A stretch of DNA of 64,000 bases from Branchinecta lynchi. Taxonomy: Eukaryota > Arthropoda > Branchiopoda > Anostraca > Branchinectidae. This document shows, in pieces, positions 39,397 through 46,556 of this stretch; position 1 is the stretch's first letter, and each line of letters begins with the position of its first letter. The position numbers and the translations under genes are program-made. Under the pieces are notes generated by a model. The model made no database searches. It was not told where the DNA came from and worked only from the letters and a program-made list of their open reading frames with translations. Location of the stretch: the NCBI GenBank assembly GCA_023053575.1, contig JAKZAP010000056.1:61909-125908 (forward strand), written 5' to 3'.

Positions 39397-40266
39397 TTAA
39401 CGCCTTTGTCTCTTATTGTGACTTTCGTACGGGTTCTGATGGCGTTTGCGGGATAGTTGTTGGGGGCCGACTACTGAGCCGAAGTTTCTGTTTTGCTGAC
39501 GAGGACCCAAGGTGTTCGGCGGTGGCGGTTTCAATTCAGCAAGGGGTTTGTCCTGTAGCTGTCGCCAAACCTGAAGTGCCGCCGCTTGCACCTCAGTTAA
39601 GTTGTAGTTTTCGAGAGCAATAGTGGTTGCCGTCTCCAGCTTAGGGAAGTTGAGCGCCAGCCATGCCAGTAGATCCTTGGTCACATCCAATTCGATGTCA
39701 GCAAGTGTTGTTTTAAGCTTCTGCTGGAAAGCTGCAAATCTCAGGATATCTGCCGCCGGAGGGGTTGGCATTTGCGGTGTGAGAGATACTAGTGGCTTTC
39801 CGGCATCAGTTGCCAGTTGGTACTGCTGTAACTGGTGATTGGCCCTCATCAGCTGATTTAATGCTTTTACAGCGTCTTGGGGTGGCTTCGTAGGTGGCGT
39901 GGTGGTGGTAGGCAGTTGGTTCATTAGCGTCTCGATGATGCTGGCGGGGTTGGGGGGGTCGAAAGCCTTGCTGTCGGGCCATGGTAATTGGACCTTCGGT
40001 GTTGTGGCTGCTTTATTTGGTATATATTTCTGGAGGTTGGTGAGAGCCGGCTGAGTAGGTTCATTGGCAGATGGGTCGAGCTGGCTGTCGAAAGGGGGCG
40101 AAGTATGCAGTTTTTCGTCCACAGCATTGTCGGTGCTGGTAGTGCTCGTGGAGGTCTCGGTTGTCTGGCTGTTAGCTTCAGGTTGTGTTTGCCGAGTAGT
40201 TGTTTTGTAGAATTTGAAGATGACTTGCTTTCTCTCTGCAACCGCTCCAGTATCAAAATCACTCAT
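39397..40266 (-). CDS. PLE ORF1, proline/threonine-rich protein with basic tail
   Basis: A 289-aa frame starting at a true ATG (40264-40266) 48 nt from the 5' end of the element and ending at TAA 39397-39399. Residues about 20-130 are rich in Ser, Thr, Pro and Gln and are probably disordered. Residues about 130-235 are Leu/Ala-rich and likely helical. The last 30 residues are Arg/Asn/Gln-rich and end NKRQRR, which looks like a nuclear-localisation or RNA-binding tail. There is no zinc knuckle and no GIY-YIG motif. Some PLEs carry an upstream nucleic-acid-binding or gag-like ORF, and position and composition fit that role, but no family was recognised. ORF2 begins 53 nt downstream in a different frame, so both are probably made from one transcript. 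Confidence 0.8.
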   Translation of the reverse strand: MSDFDTGAVAERKQVIFKFYKTTTRQTQPEANSQTTETSTSTTSTDNAVDEKLHTSPPFDSQLDPSANEPTQPALTNLQKYIPNKAATTPKVQLPWPDSKAFDPPNPASIIETLMNQLPTTTTPPTKPPQDAVKALNQLMRANHQLQQYQLATDAGKPLVSLTPQMPTPPAADILRFAAFQQKLKTTLADIELDVTKDLLAWLALNFPKLETATTIALENYNLTEVQAAALQVWRQLQDKPLAELKPPPPNTLGPRQQNRNFGSVVGPQQLSRKRHQNPYESHNKRQRR

Positions 40267-40314
40267 TGTCTGAAAAGGTCAAAAAGTGCTGATGTGGTAG
40301 AGTAGTCAGAAACC

Positions 40315-40328
40315 AGCGAACCTTGTGG
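40315..40328 (+). repeat. 14-bp target-site duplication, right copy (PLE)
   Basis: agcgaaccttgtgg, identical to 36720-36733, follows the element's 5' end (minus-strand orientation) and leads straight into array monomers. Confidence 0.88.
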
Positions 40329-40793
40329 GAAAACCAACACAGTGGGAAAACAAACCTTGTGGGAAAACAAACCTTATGGGGAAAGCAACCTTGCGGGGAA
40401 ACCAACCTTGTGGGAAAACAAACCTTGTGGGAAAACAAACCTTGTGGGAAAACAAACCTTGTGGGAAAACAAACCTTATGGGAAAACAAACCTTCTGGGG
40501 AAACAAACCTTGTGGGAAAACCAACCTTGCGGGAAAGCGAACCTTTTGGGAAAACCAACACAGTAGGAAAACAAACCTTGTGGGAAAACCAACCTTGCGG
40601 GAAAACCAACCTTGGGTGAAAACAAAGCTTGTGGGAAAACAAAACTTGTGGGGAAACAAACCTTTCGGGAAAACCAACCTTGTGGGAAAACAAACCTTGT
40701 GGGAAAACAAACCTTGTGAGAAAACAATCCTTGTGGGAAAACAAACCTTGTGGGAAAACCAACCTTGTGGGGAAACAAACCTTTCGGGAAAAC

Positions 40794-40797
40794 CAAC
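40794..40797 (+). repeat. 4-bp target-site duplication, left copy (LTR element)
   Basis: caac immediately left of the LTR, repeated at 46553-46556. Joining gaaaaccaac to cttgtggg recreates the standard monomer. Confidence 0.85.
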
Positions 40798-41304
40798 TGT
40801 AATACGGAAGAATGAGATGCGGTATACTCGCGATCGGTAGCGTGGGGGAGGCTCGTGGGGTCTATTTCCTAGGGCTTGTAGAGTTGAACAAACTAGGGTT
40901 ACAATGTACGTTATTAATGAATGCACTTACAGTTCAGTGGTTACCAAGTAGTCGTTAATCCATACGTAGGTACTCCTCAAATAACGATACGGCAAATACT
41001 TATCAACGGTACAGCAACACTGCTAATCTTAAGTTCGACTGACTCCCTTAAACGTGGAGAATCTTACTTATATACATAATTAACCGATACACTAAAACCA
41101 GGCACTAGCCCACCAGCAGACTTGCTAAAAACTGTCTTCATGGTATTCTTGAAGTCGGTAAATCCAAGTGAGCCGGTCAGGACTCAGTCCCTCGGCTATG
41201 GCTCACGCTCGCTAGCTCGCGGTTCTGAAAGGGCAAGTCGGCTGGTGCGCATTTGTGCAGAGGTTTCATAGTTAAAATAGAGGGGCGTAAACTACGTCAG
41301 TACA
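40798..41304 (-). repeat. 3' LTR (minus-strand orientation), 507 bp
   Basis: Matches 46046-46552 without gaps and with one visible substitution, G at 40910 against T at 46158. On the minus strand it begins TGTACTGACG and ends CCGTATTACA. It contains TATATAAG at 41067-41074. The substitution changes the candidate poly(A) hexamer here to AATAAC (40910-40915). Confidence 0.95.
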
Positions 41305-42626
41305 GTCCTCCCACCTTACCAGCTTTAGCCCTCCGGGCTAATTATTATCTACAACTCCCTATAGGCTAAATAACGCAAAAACCCGATACATACATAAAAT
41401 CGTTGATACCTCGGGTATCAGAGGCGGGATCCCCTGAAAGGGTGCCCCTTAATGACAATAAGTACATATACAAATAAAAATAGAAAAAAAATATTATAGA
41501 TGAAGGCGGCGAATGTTTTTTTCCAAGTCCTCTCAAGGAGTGCTCGGATTCTGCCGCCAGACTATCTTTAACTGCGCATCCACCCACTCCCCTTTCACCT
41601 TCGGATGAAGAGTCTTGTCTGGGAGCGTGGAATAAAAAATAATATGCACCGCCTTTCTAAAGAACAACACATTTTGGCACCCGCTCGCGAATCCAAAAGA
41701 GATCTAATTCTGAATATGGTAAAATTTTCTATTCCGTGATTTTACAAGATTCACTGCATCTCCCCTCGCGCGCACTGCCCAATCGATTCCGACCCACACT
41801 ACTCACTCTACTTTATCTGCCAAAGAGGTTGCATAGAGGACACTACTGCTTGTATGCTGCTGTGGCCTGGTTCTCCTTCCGAGGTATCTGTTGGTGAGTG
41901 TTTTAAGGGTGTGGCACCCTTACTTCCCAGCAGGAGGGCCATAGTAGTTGTTTGTCCTCTCTTCCAAAAGGGTATCGTCGGCTTAGTGCTTTCGGGTGGG
42001 TGTCGGAGAGCGGAAAGTGCAGAGCGTCGGTCCGGAGGGTGCAGCTCATCTGGTCATGGTAGTCCTGTAAAAGTAATTGCGCAGTATCAGATTTCTTTTT
42101 TGTGGTTCTCTGGCTGGTGCGAGTGTTGTTTACGGTTGCCCAGTTTGTGGGTCATATGTACAGTTTGAGTCAAAACGACGGGAAACTGACACTACATAAA
42201 GCTACTTAAAAACAACTCATAAAATGTTGAGAGGTCTGGTAAGGTGAGAACTTGGACGAATTTAAATGATCGCAAGGTCGATCTTTTTGTGTTCAGATTT
42301 CATTTATTTTCTAGGTTCAAGGTTGAATGTAAATCGAGCATAATACAACCGAAAGCCTTACATGCTAGGCGATGCTACATTACGTTTTTTTTCCAATCGC
42401 GTATCTACATTCGCAAGCCTCCTCTAATACTGTTCTTTAAGCATAAAGCGACAAAATCAAGCGGCAATCACAGTCATTTGTTCGTGCAGAATTCGCAAGT
42501 CCGCGGCGCGGTTACTATTGGACTTGCTTCCTCAATATAGAAAACAAAACAAAACAAAAAAAACATATTTAGCGTGCATATTCTACAGACGTGCCGACGG
42601 TTATATGGTTATGGCTCATGCATTAG
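41305..42626 (-). other. Non-coding 3' part of the LTR element's internal region
   Basis: 1322 bp between the ORF stop and the 3' LTR. Only short frames on both strands are present, without recognisable motifs. A 7-bp hairpin lies at 41404-41420 (tgatacc, loop tcg, ggtatca). An A-rich stretch of aaaac repeats at about 42540-42563 reads as a T-rich tract on the minus strand soon after the ORF stop. Confidence 0.7.
41306..41317 (-). promoter_or_regulatory. Candidate polypurine tract
   Basis: The minus strand reads AAGGTGGGAGGA, followed by one C and then the TG of the 3' LTR. This is the expected place and composition for the plus-strand primer of an LTR retroelement. The other end of the internal region has no such tract. 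Confidence 0.65.
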
Positions 42627-43511
42627 TTATTCAAACAAGCTGAAATCAAAGCTGAAGTCACCGGGATGCATAGAATGGGTAACGTCATTGAGAATGCCCC
42701 AACATTCTAGGTCGGCTAGTGTTGGGAGCATCTCGGCTTCCAAAGCCTCGGATGGTTCAGTGACCAGTTCTTCCATAACAGTATGGAATTCGTTCGGTCC
42801 AGATGGGGTTCCATCTGTCATACATTCCTGTGGATGGCCGGGGTCTGAGATTGACTCATTCGACATTTCTTCCGGTGTCGGTAAACTCGATTTTGACTTT
42901 TTTTCCACGGTCGGATCACTACGTGTTTTCGTTCGATGTGTATACCTTCTTTTCGCGGACTCTCTACTGGCATAATGTGGGGAGAGGACACACACTCTCC
43001 CTTCTTGTCCATTAGTCTGGCTCTGTATTTTTTTTATATGGACCTTTAACTCGTCCATATATTCCTTCTTCTGTTCCCCTAGCAATTTTATGGTTGGGCC
43101 CTGTGTCGACATGGCTAGTAGCATGTCCACTGACCACGGCACAACCGACGTTGGGCATCGACGATCGTTGACGGGCCAACTTTTCCCGTCAATCTTCGGT
43201 TCTATCACCCTTAAACTACTTTTTGAGATTCCTAATACGAAATCAGGTGGTCGGCACTTCTCTACCTCAGCCATGGGTATGCGGGATCGTTCTGCTGCGT
43301 GTATTAATGTGTCACTGTTACTTTTTAGGATGGTCCGGTTTATCATGTTCAATGTTTTTTTCACTTCACACGCTAGGTTAAAACCGAGAAGACAGGCCTC
43401 ACATGGTGTTAAAACACATGCTCTTTCCGTCAATTGTTCGAACAAGGCGTGTATTGCCTGGACGGTAGCCGGAACTTCCACGGTTCTTGTACTGCTTTTG
43501 GGTTTATCCAT
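42627..43511 (-). CDS. Unknown 294-aa protein encoded by the LTR element
   Basis: The first ATG is at 43509-43511 in a favourable context (AAAATGG). A TAA sits just upstream at 43518-43520, and the frame ends at TAA 42627-42629. The protein has a Cys-containing helical N-terminal part (a CVLTPCEACLLGF stretch at about 30-45). A basic segment, RESAKRRYTHRTKTR, lies at about 185-200, followed by KKSKS. The last 60 residues are acidic and end with aromatic and acidic residues (DFSFDFSLFE). A basic middle with an acidic/aromatic end resembles nuclear regulators with an activation domain; that is inference from composition. No gag, RT, integrase, protease or envelope motif is visible. It could be an accessory protein or a captured gene. 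It lies about 2.5 kb downstream of the 5' LTR, so splicing of the leader is likely if it is expressed. Confidence 0.65.
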   Translation of the reverse strand: MDKPKSSTRTVEVPATVQAIHALFEQLTERACVLTPCEACLLGFNLACEVKKTLNMINRTILKSNSDTLIHAAERSRIPMAEVEKCRPPDFVLGISKSSLRVIEPKIDGKSWPVNDRRCPTSVVPWSVDMLLAMSTQGPTIKLLGEQKKEYMDELKVHIKKIQSQTNGQEGRVCVLSPHYASRESAKRRYTHRTKTRSDPTVEKKSKSSLPTPEEMSNESISDPGHPQECMTDGTPSGPNEFHTVMEELVTEPSEALEAEMLPTLADLECWGILNDVTHSMHPGDFSFDFSLFE

Positions 43512-45830
43512 TTTCACTTACGGTTACTTAGATCTCACACGGATGAATTCATAGACTGGACTTATTTTGTCTTTTCTAAAGCTCATTCATACTTCCCAAA
43601 AAACTGCTTACTTCTACAAAAATACTTGGGAAGGTCGGGTGTAATAACTTGGACGAATTTAGTTTGCTTGCTGACGTTTACAAAAATGGTATCTCGACTT
43701 CAGGAGGGAAAAGAAATAAAACAGAAATTTGATCCTACTGAGTTTCCGGTAATAATTTCCACAGAGACTCGTTCCATCCACAGAGCTCAGTCCAGGTTTT
43801 GTCAGTGTATGTTAATATTTTTGGATACTTAAGAAGTTGAGGGGGGGAGAATCTCGTCGAGAAAATTTGATAAAGAAAAGGATACTGAAAACGCACTTTA
43901 TGGGGGTAAGTCCATTTTTTTTGTTTAGCTTGTCTGATCGTGGGGGGGTCTATTAGGTCGTTCCTTGCAAGTTCCTTGTGGGCAATATCTGAAGTACAAA
44001 AATCATAGAAAGATACTGATTAATAGTAAAATCATTCCAATCTCGCTAACTCCGTATTGGTATACAGTCCTAGGAGCTGGGGCGTTCCGCATTAACGCCC
44101 TATATTTCTTCTTTTCGCTATTTTACTCTCCTGGAGTGCGGCGGGGACCACGTATCCCTGCCGTAATCAAGTGTAAATCGCATAATTTTTGCTTCCCTGA
44201 TCATTGAATTTGCGCGAGGCCTGCGGATGGAATAGATTTCCTTCATTCGCTGGCGACCAATCTCAAATTCGCTTCAACGTTTGCGGGACTCTGTACGCAA
44301 CGATAGATTACAACGGCTATTTACCTACATTCAATTCTCTAGCAAATATCAGCTAGGTATCAAATTCCGTGCATTAGGCGATAATTGCTTGCATTATGGT
44401 CAAATGGCTTGCCTGATCGTGGATAGATTTGTTCTATCAGCAAAAGTCCCTTGGTAATTTGTGACGGTTCCTACTCATTATCTAGCATAGGTGGCACCAC
44501 AGCCTAAATCTAGGTCTTACATTGGTCGATTCCATGACGTCGAGGCGCTACAGCTATAGGCACAGCATGTGTTCCGTGTCGACACAAAACATCGGAACCT
44601 CAGAGGCTTTAGCGGGAGTACCCAACTCCTCGCTGCCACTCGAACGTCTACAAAGTCCCCACCTGGCGCATTCGTCTCGTTCACAATTACTCCCGGAATT
44701 TCACGTCAGCTAACGAGCCAGTTTTGACACACAAATTTCATAAAATCAACAGCGATCTATCTGCGTATTACGCTAAGATCTCATCCTTCATAGTCCGATT
44801 CCTTAGGCTAAAGGGTAACCGATGTCGGAAATTCCGACAATGACTGGGCCTGCCGAGCCCTTGCTATGGACAATTTCCTCCCTAGCTTATGGGCGTCTTC
44901 TCTGAGACACAGTTTTCCATTTCCACAGTTGTTTTCAGGTATCTATCCGTTTTAACCCTGTTACAATTCCTATGTATTTTCGGGAAAAACTGGACAAGTT
45001 AAAGAAAATCACAGACAGGAGCCTATCAAAACTCGACCAGTGAATTCTATTCTCCTTAACTGAACAACGCCTGCCTAGTTACTGACCTAACGTGTTTCCA
45101 CGTGCCATATTGCATCCAATTCAGGCGTTTTACTACCCCTATTCTTAGAGAGAGGGGTGGGGGGACGTTTTATCCATGCGTCATCAACTCCACCGTTCTT
45201 CTCTAAGATTCAAGAGAGGATTTTTTCACCTGTGCTTAAACCCTATGGGCACCAACCACATAATCAGAACTGTCGTTACATTTATATGTCAGCATTTTCT
45301 GACTGGATTTAACGCGTCTGGCATTATCGCACGCGCACGCTGCCTCTGAGGGAGCAACTCTTAGGTGCTTCTCGCCGAGTATTGTTTCTTGTCCTGCCCT
45401 TCCTCCTACATTGAGTAGAGGGTATCTCGAGGGTAGTTACATTAGTACTTCCTCCTATAGTAAGTGGAGGGAAACCCAGCGTACTATATTAGTCTCGCTT
45501 TGCCTCCTTTCACGGATTCGCCTTAAAGACGCGAAATAATGGCAGTAAATATAGACTACATCTAAGGTCCGGATGCCTGGCGGTTCCATTATTTTTTCTT
45601 TACACGTCTTATCCAGACGGAAAACTTTCGTGACTATCCACCCCCAAGGATAATCCAACGCCCAGCGGAACATTAATTTTTGGGTAACATACTAACACTA
45701 CGTACGAAAATTAGCTAAAATCTACAGTAGCCTATACATAGCACGCAATCGAGCTTAAGAAACATCACATCAAAACAATAACTTTTGTGTACACTAGCCT
45801 ATACCTTAAGTACAATTTTTGAAAACTGAA

Positions 45831-45842
45831 GGGGGGGGGGGG
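45831..45842 (+). repeat. Homopolymer run of 12 G
   Basis: Twelve consecutive G on the plus strand inside the LTR element leader, read as poly(C) on the element's coding strand. A length-variable site. Confidence 0.9.
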
Positions 45843-46026
45843 TATTAGATTCGGGATTCCCTTCCATTTGTTTACCTAAAGCCATGTCATTCACGCTGTG
45901 GCCCCCTTTTTCTTACGTTTTTTCCTTTTCTTTACCTTTTTCCCATGTTTCTCTTTCATTATATACATAACACTATTCTGCCATGGTCTAACCCACCTTA
46001 GTTTGCTTGACTCATTGTCACCCTAG

Positions 46027-46044
46027 ACCGCCGCTAAGCCACCA
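46027..46044 (-). promoter_or_regulatory. Candidate primer-binding site (weak)
   Basis: One base inside the 5' LTR edge the minus strand reads TGGTGGCTTAGCGGCGGT. It begins with the TGG expected of a site complementary to a tRNA 3' CCA. I do not recognise the matching tRNA, so this rests on position and the TGG only. Confidence 0.35.
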
Positions 46045-46157
46045 CTGTAATACGGAAGAATGAGATGCGGTATACTCGCGATCGGTAGCGTGGGGGAGGC
46101 TCGTGGGGTCTATTTCCTAGGGCTTGTAGAGTTGAACAAACTAGGGTTACAATGTAC

Positions 46158-46163
46158 TTTATT
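46158..46163 (-). terminator. Candidate poly(A) signal in the 5' LTR
   Basis: The minus strand reads AATAAA. The same place in the 3' LTR (40910-40915) reads AATAAC, the only difference between the two LTRs. Confidence 0.55.
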
Positions 46164-46314
46164 AATGAATGCACTTACAGTTCAGTGGTTACCAAGTAGT
46201 CGTTAATCCATACGTAGGTACTCCTCAAATAACGATACGGCAAATACTTATCAACGGTACAGCAACACTGCTAATCTTAAGTTCGACTGACTCCCTTAAA
46301 CGTGGAGAATCTTA

Positions 46315-46322
46315 CTTATATA
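46315..46322 (-). promoter_or_regulatory. Candidate TATA box of the LTR promoter
   Basis: The minus strand reads TATATAAG, a close match to the TATA consensus, upstream of the poly(A) hexamer in the order expected for U3-R. The same octamer is at 41067-41074 in the other LTR. Confidence 0.6.
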
Positions 46323-46552
46323 CATAATTAACCGATACACTAAAACCAGGCACTAGCCCACCAGCAGACTTGCTAAAAACTGTCTTCATGGTATTCTTGA
46401 AGTCGGTAAATCCAAGTGAGCCGGTCAGGACTCAGTCCCTCGGCTATGGCTCACGCTCGCTAGCTCGCGGTTCTGAAAGGGCAAGTCGGCTGGTGCGCAT
46501 TTGTGCAGAGGTTTCATAGTTAAAATAGAGGGGCGTAAACTACGTCAGTACA

Positions 46553-46556
46553 CAAC
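46553..46556 (+). repeat. 4-bp target-site duplication, right copy (LTR element)
   Basis: caac directly after the terminal CA of the LTR, matching 40794-40797. The array resumes as caaccttgtggg. Confidence 0.85.

Larger units (their letters stand above)
36734..40314 (-). mobile_element. Penelope-like retroelement lacking an endonuclease domain
   Basis: A 3581-bp insert in the satellite, read on the minus strand. It has a 48-nt leader, ORF1 (39397-40266), a 53-nt gap, ORF2 reverse transcriptase (37430-39343) and a 696-nt 3' region. It is bounded by the exact 14-bp duplication agcgaaccttgtgg. The RT has Penelope-type motifs (TKADKG, LPKIHK, RPILS, GTGMG, YIDD, FLDV) and stops where the GIY-YIG nuclease of canonical Penelope elements would begin. 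No terminal or Penelope-type long repeats were seen. Known endonuclease-lacking PLEs (the Athena and Coprina groups) are linked to telomeric ends; here the site is an interstitial satellite. A related uninterrupted site lies at 31546-31559 (agcgaaccttttgg). Confidence 0.9.
40315..40797 (+). repeat. 17-bp satellite array between the two mobile elements
   Basis: 483 bp of forward monomers. The order of variants (cttatggggaaagcaaccttgc, cttctggggaaac, cagtaggaaaac, ttgggtgaaaac, aaaacttgtgggg) closely follows 31560-32000 and 57040-57490. The array was therefore continuous before the insertions. Confidence 0.95.
43512..46045 (-). other. Long non-coding leader of the LTR element
   Basis: 2534 bp between the 5' LTR and the ORF with no frame over about 130 codons and no recognisable protein or RNA gene. 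Features seen are a 12-G run at 45831-45842 (C on the element's strand), a pyrimidine-rich plus-strand stretch at about 45900-45960, and an 8-bp palindrome with one central base at 44823-44839. Packaging or dimerisation signals would be expected in such a leader, but none can be assigned. Confidence 0.7.
40798..46552 (-). mobile_element. Young non-autonomous LTR retroelement (LARD-like)
   Basis: A 5755-bp element with two 507-bp direct repeats bounded by TG...CA, a 4741-bp internal region and a 4-bp target duplication (caac). Orientation is minus. TATATAAG and AATAAA lie in the right order within the LTR on that strand, a polypurine tract AAGGTGGGAGGA abuts the LTR at 41306-41317, and the only sizeable ORF (42627-43511) reads that way. 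No reverse transcriptase, RNase H, integrase, protease or zinc-knuckle gag was found. The element would need proteins from a relative, like the large retrotransposon derivatives described in plants. The LTRs differ at one base, so insertion was recent or the LTRs were converted. The superfamily cannot be assigned. Confidence 0.9.
46046..46552 (-). repeat. 5' LTR (minus-strand orientation), 507 bp
   Basis: Gapless match to 40798-41304 with one substitution. TATATAAG at 46315-46322 lies about 230 nt into the LTR and AATAAA at 46158-46163 about 150 nt after it. By inference U3 is about 46290-46552, R about 46140-46290 and U5 about 46046-46140. Confidence 0.95.

Noticed and set aside
40289..40313. 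Hammerhead ribozyme-like ctgatg...gaaac near the PLE end
   Set aside because: A core position (CTGANGA) is not met, stem II would be about 3 weak pairs, and it lies on the strand opposite to the element's genes.
42574..43554. Plus-strand frames 42574-42975 and 43090-43554
   Set aside because: Antisense shadows of the 42627-43511 coding region.
41305..46045. Shorter frames in the LTR element: 41854-42168 (+), 42244-42540 (+), 43434-43832 (+), 43965-44207 (+), 44522-44713 (+), 45455-45673 (-)
   Set aside because: Short, without recognisable motifs, mostly opposite to the element's orientation, and some overlap the 294-aa ORF as antisense.
40798..46552. Plus-strand orientation for the LTR element
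   Set aside because: No TGG primer site follows the left LTR and no purine tract precedes the right LTR on the plus strand; TATATAAG, AATAAA, the purine tract and the main ORF all fit the minus strand.
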